Positions 7,261-16,364 of a DNA stretch of 64,000 nucleotides are shown in pieces. Source of the DNA: CAVQHY01 sp963712465 (GTDB lineage: Bacteria; Actinomycetota; Thermoleophilia; Gaiellales; Gaiellaceae); NCBI GenBank assembly GCA_963712465.1, contig CAVQHY010000011.1, positions 1 through 64,000 on the forward strand. The letters run 5' to 3'. Both the position numbers and the translations under genes were made by a program. Within the stretch, counting starts at the first letter, position 1. Each line of letters begins with the position of its first letter. Under the pieces are notes generated by a model. It ran no database searches, was not told where the DNA came from, and worked only from the letters and a program-made list of their open reading frames with translations.

Positions 7261-8125
7261 ATGCGCGAGGAGGGATTCGTCGAAGTCACCGGGGGACGGG
7301 TCTGGTACGCACGGCTGGGAGGCGGAGACGCCATGCCGATCCTCCTGCTTCACGGCGGCCCGGGGGCGGCTCACGACTACATCGCACCGCTCGCGGAGAG
7401 GCTGGCGGAGCACCGTCCGGCGATCGTCTACGACCAGCTCGGCTGCGGGCGCTCCGAGCAGCCCGACGACCCGTCGCTGTGGACGGTCGACCGCGCCGTC
7501 GAGGAGGTCGACCAGGTGCGCGCCGCGCTCGGCCTCGACGTCTGTCACCTTCTCGGGCAGTCCTGGGGCGGCTGGCTGGCGATCGACTACATGGCCCGGG
7601 GGCCGGTCGGGATCGAGCGGCTCGTGCTGGCGAGCACGTCCGCGAGCATCCCGCAGTTCGTCGCCGAGGCGAGACGGCTGATCGAGAACCTCCCGGAGCC
7701 CCACCGCACCGTGCTGATCGAGCTCGGGGCGAGAGGCGAGTACGACCGGCCCGAGTACCGCGAGGCCGTAGCAGGTCTTCTACCGCCACCATCTCTGCCG
7801 CCTCGATCCGGCGCCTGAAGCGGCACGGCGAAGCGCCCGCTGGCTCGAGGGCAACCAGGTGTACGCGACGATGAACGGGCCGACCGAGTTCGACGTCATC
7901 GGCACGCTGCGCGAGTGGGACCGCACCGCCGATCTCGGCAGGATCGACGTGCCGACGCTCGTCACCTGCGGACGCTACGACGAGATCACCCCGGCCTGCT
8001 CCGAGACGATCACGAAGGGGATTCCGAACGCGCGCATGGAGGTCTTCGAGCAGAGCGCGCACTACGCGCACCTCGAGGAGCCCGAGCGCTACGCGGCCGT
8101 CGTCGAGGAGTTCCTCTCGGCGTAG
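7261..8125 (+). pseudogene. Proline iminopeptidase-like alpha/beta hydrolase, one frameshift
   Basis: Alpha/beta-hydrolase of the proline iminopeptidase group: oxyanion motif LLHGGPGAAHDY, nucleophile elbow GQSWGGWLA (Ser), acid in CGRYDEITP and base His in SAHYAHLEEP. The reading frame breaks at about base 7771, after EYREAV; homology continues one frame over as QVFYRHHLCRLDPAPEA and runs to the TAG at 8125. Deleting a single base near 7770 restores a normal ~287-residue enzyme with all catalytic residues. ATG at 7261 follows an AGGAGG site. Expected role: release of N-terminal residues from short peptides or hydrolysis of small amides, in the cytosol. Confidence 0.8.
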
Positions 8126-8189
8126 ACGGCTCGTCACGCGCCCCGGAGCGTTCTCATCTTTCTCTCATCTTCTGGGCGACAATCGGTCG

Positions 8190-8870
8190 GTGCGCGTACT
8201 CGTGGTCGAGGACGAGCTGAAGATGGCGGCGCTGATCCGGCGCGGGCTCGTCGAGGAGGGATACGCGGTCGACGTCGTCCCGAACGGGGGCGAGGCGGTC
8301 GTGCGGGCGGGCGCGACCGCGTACGACGCGATCGTGCTCGACGTGATGTTGCCCGAGCTCGACGGATTCGAGGTCTGCAGGCGGCTGCGCCGTGGAGGCG
8401 TCTGGTCGCCCGTTCTGATGCTGACCGCGCGGGACGCGGTCGAGGATCGGGTCGCAGGGCTCGACACCGGCGCAGACGACTACCTGGCGAAGCCCTTCTC
8501 CTTCGCCGAGCTGCTCGCCCGCCTCCGAGCGTTGACACGCCGCGGCCCGGTCGAGCGTCCGCTGCTCGTCGAGGTCGGTCAGCTGCGCCTCGACCCCGCG
8601 ACGCGGCAGGCCTGGCGCGGCGACGCGGAGGTCGAGCTCTCGACGAAGGAGTTCGCGCTCCTCGAGACGTTCATGCGCCGGCCCGGGCAGGTGCTCTCGC
8701 GCTTCGACCTGCTCGAGCATGCGTGGGACTTCGACTACGAGAACCGGTCGAACGTCGTCGACGTCTACGTTCGCTACCTGCGCGAGAAGGTCGACCGGCC
8801 GTTCGGCGTGAGGTCGATCGAGACGGTCCGCGGCGCTGGCTACCGACTCCGTCGCGACGGCGGCCGGTGA
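8190..8870 (+). CDS. OmpR/PhoB-family response regulator
   Basis: 226-residue two-component regulator. Receiver domain (1-115) has the acidic pocket EDE (7-9), phospho-acceptor Asp51 in IVLDVMLPE and the conserved KPF lysine. The winged-helix DNA-binding domain follows (about 125-222) with ELSTKEFALLETFMRRPGQV and the recognition segment VVDVYVRYLREKVDRP. GTG start. Its TGA overlaps the GTG of the partner kinase by three bases. The PepSY-like secreted protein encoded convergently just beyond the kinase may belong to the same sensory circuit, as is common for this kinase subtype, but that is inference. Confidence 0.93.
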   Translation: MRVLVVEDELKMAALIRRGLVEEGYAVDVVPNGGEAVVRAGATAYDAIVLDVMLPELDGFEVCRRLRRGGVWSPVLMLTARDAVEDRVAGLDTGADDYLAKPFSFAELLARLRALTRRGPVERPLLVEVGQLRLDPATRQAWRGDAEVELSTKEFALLETFMRRPGQVLSRFDLLEHAWDFDYENRSNVVDVYVRYLREKVDRPFGVRSIETVRGAGYRLRRDGGR

Positions 8871-10231
8871 TCGGCCGACTCCCGATCCGGGTTCGGCTGA
8901 CGCTCGCGTTCGCGTTGACGATGGCGATCGTGCTCGGCGCCCTGGCCGCGTTTCTCTACCTGCGGCTCGAATCGGAGCTCGACCGCCAGCTCGACCAGGG
9001 CCTGCGCGCCCGAGCGGACGACGTCGCCCTGCTCGTTCGCAGGTCAACGAGCGGTCTCGCCGAGGAGGGGGGCCGTCTGACCGAGACCGGCGAGAGCCTG
9101 GGTCAGGTGATCGACGAGCAGGGACGGGTCGTCGACGGAACGCCCGGCCTTCGGGATCGGATCGTGCTCACACCCGACCAGCTCGCACAAGCGCGCGAGC
9201 GGCCGATCCTGATCGAGAGCGCCGCCCCGATCCTCGGCGAGCCGGCACGCCTGCTCGCGCGGCCTATCGAAGCGCACGGCGAGCGCCTCGTCGTCGTCGT
9301 CGGCGCGGCGCTCGATGACCGCAACGACGCCCTGGCCGGACTCCGCAGACAGCTGCTGATCGGAGGCCCGATCGCGCTCGCCCTCGCGTCGCTCGCCGGG
9401 TACCTGCTCGCCGCGGCTGCCCTTCGCCCGGTCGAGGCGATGCGCCGGCAGGCCGCCGAGATCTCCGCCACGAGCGCAGGAAGGCGGCTCCCCGTGCCCG
9501 AGGCCGGTGACGAGATCTCCCGATTGGGAGAGACGCTGAACGAGATGCTCGCGCGGCTGGAGACGGCGCTCGCCCGTGAACGGCGCTTCGTCACCGACGC
9601 AAGCCACGAGCTCCGGACGCCGCTCGCGCTGATGAAGACGGAAATCGAGCTGGCGCTTCGTCGTGAGCGCTCCCCGGCGGAGCTCGAGCAGGCGCTTCGC
9701 TCGGCGGCCGAGGAGACCGATCGGCTCTCGCAGCTCGCCGAGGACCTGCTCGTGATCGCGCGCTCCGACCAGGGCGAGCTGCCGCTACGCCGAACCAGCC
9801 TGCGAGCTCAGCATGTTCTCGAGACGGTCGCCGCGCGCTTCCGGCCCCGTGCCGTTCAAGCGGGTCGCGACATTCTGGTCGACTGCCCTCCCGAGCTCGA
9901 GCTCGAGGGTGACCCTCTGCGAATCGAGCAGGCTCTCGGCAACCTCGTCGAGAACGCACTCCGCTACGGCGCAGGCACGGTGACGCTCCAGGCGCTGTCG
10001 GCGGGCGAGCGCGTCGAGCTCCACGTCACCGACTGCGGCTCCGGCTTTCCGGACGACTTCCTGCAGAGGGCCTTCGAGCGCTTCAGTCGCGCAGACGAGG
10101 CGCGAGCGCGAGGCGGGTCCGGGCTGGGGCTCGCGATCGTGGCCGTGATCGCCGACGCTCACGGCGGCGAAGCGCACGCGGCGAATCTCGAGGGCGGCAC
10201 CGACGTGTGGCTGGAGCTTCCGGCGACCTAG
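8867..10231 (+). CDS. Sensor histidine kinase partner of the OmpR-type regulator
   Basis: 454-residue membrane histidine kinase. Order: N-terminal transmembrane helix (LTLAFALTMAIVLGALAAFL), a roughly 150-residue extracytoplasmic sensor, a second helix (GGPIALALASLAGYLLAAAA), HAMP linker, dimerisation domain with the phospho-acceptor His in DASHELRTPL, and an HATPase domain with N box NLVENALRYG, G1 box DCGSGFPDD and G2 box GGSGLGLAIV. GTG start overlapping the regulator stop was chosen over a longer upstream frame because the first helix then lies at the normal distance. All catalytic boxes look intact; the stimulus is unknown. Confidence 0.93.
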   Translation: MIGRLPIRVRLTLAFALTMAIVLGALAAFLYLRLESELDRQLDQGLRARADDVALLVRRSTSGLAEEGGRLTETGESLGQVIDEQGRVVDGTPGLRDRIVLTPDQLAQARERPILIESAAPILGEPARLLARPIEAHGERLVVVVGAALDDRNDALAGLRRQLLIGGPIALALASLAGYLLAAAALRPVEAMRRQAAEISATSAGRRLPVPEAGDEISRLGETLNEMLARLETALARERRFVTDASHELRTPLALMKTEIELALRRERSPAELEQALRSAAEETDRLSQLAEDLLVIARSDQGELPLRRTSLRAQHVLETVAARFRPRAVQAGRDILVDCPPELELEGDPLRIEQALGNLVENALRYGAGTVTLQALSAGERVELHVTDCGSGFPDDFLQRAFERFSRADEARARGGSGLGLAIVAVIADAHGGEAHAANLEGGTDVWLELPAT

Positions 10232-10264
10232 CCGCTCCGGAGCTCTGTCCTGTCCCGAGCAGTG

Positions 10265-10294
10265 GTGCGGCCCCGCGGTCGGCCGGGGCCGCAC
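10265..10294. terminator. Strong GC hairpin between convergent genes
   Basis: Perfect 10-bp arms GTGCGGCCCC and GGGGCCGCAC around a 10-base loop, between the kinase stop and the convergent PepSY-like gene. A likely bidirectional terminator, although no T-tract is present. Confidence 0.65.
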
Positions 10295-10299
10295 ACCCG

Positions 10300-10317
10300 C
10301 TTCTCGCGAACGAGAAG
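10300..10317. terminator. Second small hairpin between convergent genes
   Basis: CTTCTCG-CGAA-CGAGAAG, a perfect 7-bp stem with a CGAA tetraloop, seven bases from the stop of the minus-strand PepSY-like gene. Probably its terminator or a 3'-end stabiliser. Confidence 0.5.
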
Positions 10318-10323
10318 GCCTGG

Positions 10324-10674
10324 CTAGTTGCCAGATTCGCCCGACTCGTTGCCGGAATCGGCCGAGTCGGACTGCTCGGAGTCGCCGTCGACGACGACGA
10401 GCCCGTAGTCGGCGTCGAGGCGCACGTCGACGGTCACGCCGTCGGGCTTCGTGACCTCGACCTCGTAGGTCGCGCCCTTCTCGCCGTCGCGCTCGACGGC
10501 GTTCGCGGTCCCGCCGCCGGTGATCCTCAAGGCGGCGGCGATCGCCTGATCTGCCTGCGGGCCCGACAGGGTTCCTTCGCCCTCGTCACCTCCGCCGAAC
10601 GCGAGCGCTCCGCCAACACCACCAACGGCGAGCACAGCGGCTGCGGCGCCCGCCACGATCAGCTTGCGGTTCAT
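10324..10674 (-). CDS. PepSY-like secreted small protein
   Basis: 116-residue protein starting at ATG 10674, preceded by an AGGAGG site. An N-terminal signal or anchor helix (KLIVAGAAAAVLAVGGVGGA) is followed by one PepSY-like unit: QADQAIAAALRITGGGTANA, then YEVEVTKPDGVTVDVRLDA. The tail is rich in Ser, Asp, Gly and Asn. Families like this are commonly encoded beside OmpR-type two-component systems and may act as periplasmic inhibitors or signal modulators. Here the gene is convergent with such a system, not in the same operon. Confidence 0.7.
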   Translation of the reverse strand: MNRKLIVAGAAAAVLAVGGVGGALAFGGGDEGEGTLSGPQADQAIAAALRITGGGTANAVERDGEKGATYEVEVTKPDGVTVDVRLDADYGLVVVDGDSEQSDSADSGNESGESGN

Positions 10675-10802
10675 CAAGGTCCTCCTTGCTTCGCTGGACG
10701 AGGCTTGACGATACGAGCCAACAATGAGACGAGCATGAGTCGGGCCGACGGCCGCCTGAACGCTGGACCGCCGAGTACCAGGTCGTCAGGAGGCGTCGCG
10801 CG

Positions 10803-11651
10803 TCAGCCGCCGACGGCGCCAAGGACGAAGTCCGTGGCGAACCCAAGGGCGAGCCCGAGCAAGAGCATCCAGGCGACGAGGACGGGCAGGTTGAAGCGAC
10901 GAGTGACGGCGAAGAGCTCCTGGACGACGTAGAGGATCGACCCAGCGGCCACGGCGAAGAAGGCGACCGACACGGCCTCGCTGACCCACCACTGTCCGAC
11001 GACAGTGCCGAGGAATGTCGGGCCGCCGCCGATGAGTCCGAGTAGGGCGAGAAAGCGCCAGCTCGGTCGGCTCTCGCCGGCCATCGGGCCGACGACCGCG
11101 AACCCCTCGGTCGCGTTGTGGAGACCGAAGCCGATGATCAGGGTGAGGGCGAGGGCGATCTCGCCGGCCGCTGCCGACTGTCCGATCGCCAGCCCTTCGC
11201 CGAAGTTGTGCAGTCCGATCCCAGTCGCGATCAGGAGCGCGAGCCGATGGCCGGCAGGGAGCAACGCGATCCGCGAGCGTTCGGCGAACTCGGCCACCGC
11301 CGCGGCGCCCGGGCCGATCAGCTCCGACGGGCGTGCCCGCTTCCGCATCCAGCGGTCGTAGTAGACGAGAACCATCAACCCCAGCGTGAAGCCGCCTGCG
11401 AGCAACACGGCCAGGCCGATGAAGGGCCCCCACCCAGCATCGTCGTTCACGGCGTCGTCGAGCGCGGCCTCGACCGGTTCGACGGCGTGCGCGAGCACAT
11501 CCCAGATGAGGAAGATCAGGATGCCGAGCGCGAGCGCGCTCAAACCGGCCGCAAAGCGCGGCGCCGGGCTGCGCAGGCGACCGAGCGGAAGCCCGAGGAA
11601 GATCGTGAATCCAGCGAGTGCGCCGAGCGCGACGGTCTGAGCTGACGACAT
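10803..11651 (-). CDS. ZIP-family divalent metal transporter
   Basis: 282-residue membrane protein with about eight helices. Signature metal-binding motifs are TGIGLHNFGEGLAIG (helix 4) and IGFGLHNATEGFAV (helix 5), which together form the binuclear metal site of ZIP transporters for zinc, iron or manganese. A polar loop between helices 3 and 4 (RKRARPSELIGPG) lacks the usual His-rich cluster. ATG start; CCTCCC complement just upstream provides a ribosome-binding site. It is divergent from the amine oxidase gene, with about 100 bases for both promoters. Confidence 0.9.
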   Translation of the reverse strand: MSSAQTVALGALAGFTIFLGLPLGRLRSPAPRFAAGLSALALGILIFLIWDVLAHAVEPVEAALDDAVNDDAGWGPFIGLAVLLAGGFTLGLMVLVYYDRWMRKRARPSELIGPGAAAVAEFAERSRIALLPAGHRLALLIATGIGLHNFGEGLAIGQSAAAGEIALALTLIIGFGLHNATEGFAVVGPMAGESRPSWRFLALLGLIGGGPTFLGTVVGQWWVSEAVSVAFFAVAAGSILYVVQELFAVTRRFNLPVLVAWMLLLGLALGFATDFVLGAVGG

Positions 11652-11750
11652 GTGCCAGGCCTCCCTTGGGACCCTTGTCAGGTAGACCTTACATCATCTC
11701 CGTCGGCGGATGAGGCCTCCGCGGGCCGACGATCTCCTAAGCTCCGCGCG

Positions 11751-13628
11751 GTGACCGCGCACCCCCTCGATCCGCTCTCGGCCGACGAGCTTCGCGCCGC
11801 GGTCGACCTGTTGCGGCAGGAGTGCGGGGTCGGCGAGCGTCACCGGATCGTCACGGTCACGCTCGCCGAGCCGTCGAAGCCCGCCGTCCTCGCCGGCGAC
11901 GCGACCGGGCGCGAGGCGTTCGCCGTCGTCTTCGACCCGGCGAGCGGCGAGACGCGCGAGGCCGTGCTCTCGCTGGCCTCCGAGACGGTGATCTCCTGGC
12001 GGCTCGTCCAGGGCGTCCAGCCGGCGTTCACACTCGGCGAGGTCGAGGAGGCGACGGCGGCGGTCAAGGCCGACGCTGGCTTCCGGGAAGCGCTCGCGGC
12101 GCGGGGCGTGACCGACCTCGAGCTCGTGCACATCGAGATCTGGCCGTTCGGCGACCTCGCCCCCGAGGAGGAGCGCGAGCTGCGGCTCGGATGGACGCCC
12201 GTCTGGATCCGCCACGACCGGGAGGACAACCCGTACGCGCATCCCGTCCGCGGCCTGCACGCGGTCGTCGATCTGCGCGCGATGCGCGTGATCCGGATCG
12301 AGGATCACGGCGTCGTGCCGATTCCGGCGGCGACCGGGAACTACGCGCCAGCCGCGGTCGGGCCGCTTCGCGACGACCTGAAGCCGCTCGAGATCGTCCA
12401 GCCCGAGGGGCCGAGCTTCGAGCTCGACGGCCGTGAGTTGCGCTGGCAGAAGTGGCGCCTGCGGGTCGGCTTCGATCAGCGCGAGGGGCTCGTCCTCCAT
12501 CAGATCGGCTACGAGGACGGCGGCCGCGTGCGGCCGATCTGCTACCGCGCCTCGTGCGCCGAGCTCTTCATCCCCTACGGCGATCCCGGCTCGGCCGGGT
12601 ACCGAAAGAACGCCTTCGACACCGGCGAGATCGGGATCGGCCTCGCCACGAACTCGCTCGAGCTCGGCTGCGACTGCCTGGGCGAGATCCGCTACCTCGA
12701 CGCCGACCTCGTCGACTCGGCGGGGGAGGTGGTCACGATCCGAAACGCGATCTGCATCCACGAGGAGGACGCGGGCCTGCTCTGGAAGCACTTCGACTGG
12801 GCCCCGGAGACGACCGAGGTGCGGCGCTCGCGCCGGCTCGTCGTCTCGTCGATCGCCACGATCGACAACTACGAGTACGGCTTCTACTGGTACCTGTACC
12901 AGGACGGGACGATCGAGCTCGACGCGAAGCTGACGGGGATCGTGCTCACGGCCGGGCTCGCGCCGGGCGAGGAGCCGCGCTTCGGGACGGAGGTCTCGCC
13001 GGGGGTCGTCGCGATGAACCACCAGCACTTCTTCTGCCTGCGGCTCGACCTCGACGTCGACGGCGAGCGCAACACGGTCTCCGAGGTGCACACGGAGCCG
13101 GCAGCGACGGAGGAGAACCCCTACGGCAACGCGTTTCTCCAGGTCGAGACGCCGCTTCGCAGCGAGGGGGAGGCGCAGGCGCTCGTCGACCAGGCGCGGG
13201 GCGGGTACTGGAAGATCGCGAACCCTTCCTCGCTGAACGGCCTGGGCCGGCCGGTCGCCTACAAGCTGGTGCCGAGGGAGAACGTCGGCTCGTTCGCACT
13301 CGAGGGATCGAGCGTCGCCCGGCGCGCAGGGTTCATCCGCCGGCACCTCTGGGTCACGCCCTACGAGCCGGCCGAGCGCTATCCGGCGGGCGACTACCCC
13401 TTCCAGCACCCGGGCGGGGCGGGCCTGCCCGAATGGTCTGCCGCCGACCGCCCGCTCGAGGACACCGACGTCGTCCTCTGGTACGTGCTCGGCAGCCACC
13501 ACGTCCCCCGGCCCGAGGACTGGCCGGTGATGCCGGTCAAGCGCTGCGGCTTCACGCTCGAGCCGATCGGCTTCTTCGACCGCAACCCGTCGCTCGACGT
13601 GCCGCCGCCGGCCGCCCACTGCCGCTGA
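11751..13628 (+). CDS. Copper amine oxidase (primary-amine oxidase)
   Basis: 625-residue copper/topaquinone enzyme oxidising primary amines to aldehydes with release of ammonia and hydrogen peroxide. The cofactor motif N-Y-E-Y is present in TIDNYEYGFYWYLYQ, with Tyr374 as the topaquinone precursor. The catalytic-base region FDTGEIGIG and the copper-ligand pair HQHFFCLRLD are visible, and the third copper His lies near HHVPRPEDWPVMP. Length and domain order (N2, N3, catalytic domain) are typical, and there is no signal peptide. GTG start at 11751 is preferred to the longer frame because homology begins at LDPLSADELRAAVDLLR. It could feed aldehydes to the aldehyde dehydrogenase encoded farther on. 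Confidence 0.9.
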   Translation: MTAHPLDPLSADELRAAVDLLRQECGVGERHRIVTVTLAEPSKPAVLAGDATGREAFAVVFDPASGETREAVLSLASETVISWRLVQGVQPAFTLGEVEEATAAVKADAGFREALAARGVTDLELVHIEIWPFGDLAPEEERELRLGWTPVWIRHDREDNPYAHPVRGLHAVVDLRAMRVIRIEDHGVVPIPAATGNYAPAAVGPLRDDLKPLEIVQPEGPSFELDGRELRWQKWRLRVGFDQREGLVLHQIGYEDGGRVRPICYRASCAELFIPYGDPGSAGYRKNAFDTGEIGIGLATNSLELGCDCLGEIRYLDADLVDSAGEVVTIRNAICIHEEDAGLLWKHFDWAPETTEVRRSRRLVVSSIATIDNYEYGFYWYLYQDGTIELDAKLTGIVLTAGLAPGEEPRFGTEVSPGVVAMNHQHFFCLRLDLDVDGERNTVSEVHTEPAATEENPYGNAFLQVETPLRSEGEAQALVDQARGGYWKIANPSSLNGLGRPVAYKLVPRENVGSFALEGSSVARRAGFIRRHLWVTPYEPAERYPAGDYPFQHPGGAGLPEWSAADRPLEDTDVVLWYVLGSHHVPRPEDWPVMPVKRCGFTLEPIGFFDRNPSLDVPPPAAHCR

Positions 13629-13688
13629 GCGAGGGCGGGTGGGCCGCGGAGGGGCAGGAGCGCCCGGTCGTGGCCCGAACCACGACGC

Positions 13689-14534
13689 GTGCCCGACGAG
13701 GAGTCGAACGAGCCGCCGCGCGCCGACGAGACGGCCACCGCCCCGGCCGCTGCGGACGAGCTCACGAACCCCGCCTACGAGTTCTTCATCATCGCGTGCT
13801 CGGTCCTCTCGATCGTCAACTTCGTCCTCTACAACGTGCTGCAAAACGAGGAGGCGAAGAAGGTCGTCGGGATCGTCATCCTGCTTCTCTCGGGGATCCT
13901 GCTCGTCGACTTCGCCGTCCGGCTCCGCGCGGCGCCCTCGAAGACAGCGTACGTCTTCCGCCAGGGGGGCATCCTCGACTTCCTCGGCAGCCTCCCGGTC
14001 GCCGGCGTCGTGCTCTTCCGCCTCTTCCGCATGGCGCGCGTCGGCATGACGTTCTATCGCCTCGGAGCCCGGCGGACGCTCGAGCTCCTGCGTCAGGGGA
14101 TCGCGGAGGGGACGCTCCTTTTCGTCGTCTTCCTGGTCATCCTGACGCTCGAGATCGGCAGCGTGCTCGAGCTCGTCGTCGAGACCGGGCCGGACGTGAA
14201 CATCACGACGGCGAGCGACGCCCTCTGGTGGTCGTACGTGACGATCACCACGGTCGGCTACGGCGACTACTACCCGGTCGGCAACCCCGGCCGGATCGTC
14301 GGCATCTTCGTGCTCACCGTTGGCGTCGCGCTCTTCGCCACGATCTCCGGCTTCCTTGCGAATGCCTTCCTCAGGCCGCGAACGCGAAAGCGGACAGCTC
14401 CTGCGAGCCCCGAGGCGGCGCTCGCCGAGATCCGGTCGCTCATCTCGACGCAGGAGGCGACGACCACGGCGCTCGGCGCCCGCCTGGCCGAGCTCGAGGA
14501 ACACCTGAGCGCGGTAGGCGAGCGCACCTCGTGA
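13689..14534 (+). CDS. Voltage-gated-like potassium channel
   Basis: 281-residue ion-channel protein. Six hydrophobic segments are seen: four voltage-sensor-like helices (VLSIVNFVLYNVL, VGIVILLLSGILLVDFAVRL, GILDFLGSLPVAGVV, and a helix with spaced Arg: FRLFRMARVG) and the pore helices around the selectivity filter TTVGYGDYYP. The cytosolic C-terminus ends in a coiled-coil-like stretch (LGARLAELEEHLSAVGE) instead of an RCK or cyclic-nucleotide domain, and may tetramerise the channel. The four-Arg S4 is modest, so gating could be weakly voltage dependent. Start GTG 13689. Confidence 0.88.
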   Translation: MPDEESNEPPRADETATAPAAADELTNPAYEFFIIACSVLSIVNFVLYNVLQNEEAKKVVGIVILLLSGILLVDFAVRLRAAPSKTAYVFRQGGILDFLGSLPVAGVVLFRLFRMARVGMTFYRLGARRTLELLRQGIAEGTLLFVVFLVILTLEIGSVLELVVETGPDVNITTASDALWWSYVTITTVGYGDYYPVGNPGRIVGIFVLTVGVALFATISGFLANAFLRPRTRKRTAPASPEAALAEIRSLISTQEATTTALGARLAELEEHLSAVGERTS

Positions 14535-14654
14535 CCCGTGGACATCGCCACGACCCCGTGGTACGTTCGCCGCTCGGCGGTAACTTCCGGTCGGCGCGAG
14601 CGTCGTACTGATCGACATCGGGATCAATCCCAGGCGGAGGACGAGGAGGGCCAG

Positions 14655-16343
14655 ATGGACGACGCGGGGCGCGAGGGTCAACAGCACGAGGGGCACGCGG
14701 CCGGCCACGGTGGCGCGCTGAGTCGCCGGGAACTCCTGCAACGAGGAGGCGCGGGACTGCTCGTCGCCGGGGTCGGGCCGGCGCTGCTGGCCGCCTGCGG
14801 CGACGGTGGCTCGTCGGAGTCGGCGGCTCCGCCTCCGCCGGCGGGCACCTCGGCGTCGACGACGGCCGGAGAAACGGCCGCGGCCGGCGGGCCGGTCCGT
14901 GGTGGCCGCCTGCGCGTGGGTCTCAACGACGGCGGAGCCACCGACACCCTCAGCCCCTGGAACATCCCGAGCTACAACTCGGACGCGAGAGCGGAGCAGG
15001 TGTACGAGCGTCTGTACAAGTACGACGCAAACGGCGCCCCGGCCCCGAGGCTCGCCGAGTCGGCCGAGTCGAACGCCGACGCGACCGTGTGGCAGGTGAA
15101 GCTCCAGCCGGGTGTCACGTTCCACGACGGCAAGCCCTTGACGGCCGACGACGTGCTCTACTCGTTCCGCTACGTCGCCGACGAGAAGAACAAGGCCGAG
15201 TCGCTCGCCCGTCTCGAGCCGATCGACCTCGAGGCCTCGAAGGCGGTGTCAGACACCGAGCTCGAGTTCCGGCTCAAGCGCCCGATCGGCGACTTTCCCG
15301 GCCTGCTGGCCGAGAAGGCCCTGTGGATCGTGCCCGACGGGGCCACGGACTTCGATACGAAGCCCAACGGCAGCGGCCCGTTCGTCTTCGTCGAATGGCA
15401 GCCCGGCGTCAGGGCTCTCTACGCACGAAACGACAACTACTGGCAGGAGGGGAAGCCCTACGCCGACGAGGTCGAGATCCTGATCATTCCCGACCCGCCG
15501 GCGAGACTCAACGCGCTCCTCGGCGACCAGGTCGACGAGATCACCTTCGTCGACTTCGTCCAGGCCAAGGCCCAGGCCGGGAACTCGGCAATTCAGATCG
15601 TGAGCGCCGCTCAGCCGATCACCAACCCGTTCTACGTGCAGATCGACTCGCCGCCGTTCACGGACAACCGCATCCGCGAGGCGCTGAAGCTCGCCGTGGA
15701 TCGCCAGGCGATCGTCGACAAGGTCGAGCTCGGTTTCGGCCAGATCGGCAACGACCTGTTCGGGAAGGGCCTGCCCTCGTACAACGACAGCCTGCCCCAG
15801 CGGGAGTACGACCCCGAGAAGGCGGCGTCGCTCCTGAAGGCGGCCGGGCAGCATCCGTTCACGCTGCCGCTCCCCACCTCCCAGGCGCTGCCCGGAATGC
15901 TCGAGTCCGCGACGGCCTACAAGGAGCAGGCGAAGGCGGCCGGTATCGACGTCCAGATCCAGAAGCTCGAGGCCGGCTCGTACTTCGCGAACGACAAGTA
16001 CCTCAAGGTGCCGGTGTACCAGACGAACTGGGGACAGTCGTTCGAGTCGCAGGCGCAGGACGGTCTGCTCAAGGACTCGCCGTACAACGAGACGCACTGG
16101 TACTCGCAGGAATGGGCCGACGCCTTCCGGGCGGCCCAGGCGATCCCCGACGCCGACGCGCGCAATGCCGCCTACAAGGACTTGCAGGAGCCGCTCTACA
16201 ACGAGAGCGGCTACGTCGTGTTCGCGTTCTTCAACACACTCGATGCGGCGTCGGCGAAGGTGCAGGGGATCGTGCCGAACATCTCGTCGGGCTACGAGAA
16301 CCTGGGCGGGTTCGACTTCAAGGATCACTGGTTCCAGTCGTAG
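14655..16343 (+). CDS. ABC transporter substrate-binding lipoprotein, family 5 (peptide/nickel type)
   Basis: 562-residue solute-binding protein of an oligopeptide-type importer. ATG 14655 has a GAGGAGGG site. The N-terminus is unusual: a His/Gly-rich leader (QQHEGHAAGHGG), then SRRELLQRGG, a Tat-like twin Arg, then a hydrophobic run ending in the lipobox LLAACG. A family-5 core follows (LNDGGATDTLSPWNIPSYNS; GVTFHDGKPLTADDVLYSF). It is first in a four-gene operon with both permeases and a fused ATPase. The ligand cannot be told from sequence; peptides or other nitrogenous solutes are plausible given nearby genes. Confidence 0.9.
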   Translation: MDDAGREGQQHEGHAAGHGGALSRRELLQRGGAGLLVAGVGPALLAACGDGGSSESAAPPPPAGTSASTTAGETAAAGGPVRGGRLRVGLNDGGATDTLSPWNIPSYNSDARAEQVYERLYKYDANGAPAPRLAESAESNADATVWQVKLQPGVTFHDGKPLTADDVLYSFRYVADEKNKAESLARLEPIDLEASKAVSDTELEFRLKRPIGDFPGLLAEKALWIVPDGATDFDTKPNGSGPFVFVEWQPGVRALYARNDNYWQEGKPYADEVEILIIPDPPARLNALLGDQVDEITFVDFVQAKAQAGNSAIQIVSAAQPITNPFYVQIDSPPFTDNRIREALKLAVDRQAIVDKVELGFGQIGNDLFGKGLPSYNDSLPQREYDPEKAASLLKAAGQHPFTLPLPTSQALPGMLESATAYKEQAKAAGIDVQIQKLEAGSYFANDKYLKVPVYQTNWGQSFESQAQDGLLKDSPYNETHWYSQEWADAFRAAQAIPDADARNAAYKDLQEPLYNESGYVVFAFFNTLDAASAKVQGIVPNISSGYENLGGFDFKDHWFQS

Positions 16344-16344
16344 G

Positions 16345-16358
16345 GACGCTGTAGCGTC
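16345..16358 (+). promoter_or_regulatory. Intercistronic hairpin between binding-protein and permease genes
   Basis: GACGCT-GT-AGCGTC directly after the binding-protein stop. Such small stems often protect the upstream message or attenuate read-through so that the binding protein is made in excess. Confidence 0.4.
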
Positions 16359-16364
16359 AAACGG

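Noticed and set aside
4734..7874. Plus-strand frame of 1,046 codons across the transposase and Vps62-domain gene
   Set aside because: Mostly the complement of a clear membrane-protein gene; composition is Arg/Glu/Asp-rich without motifs.
11694..15125. A stop-free minus-strand frame of 1,143 codons opposite the amine oxidase, channel and binding-protein genes
   Set aside because: Product is low-complexity Arg/Asp/Glu/Val-rich, crosses three well-supported plus-strand genes and matches no fold; it is an effect of high GC and codon bias.
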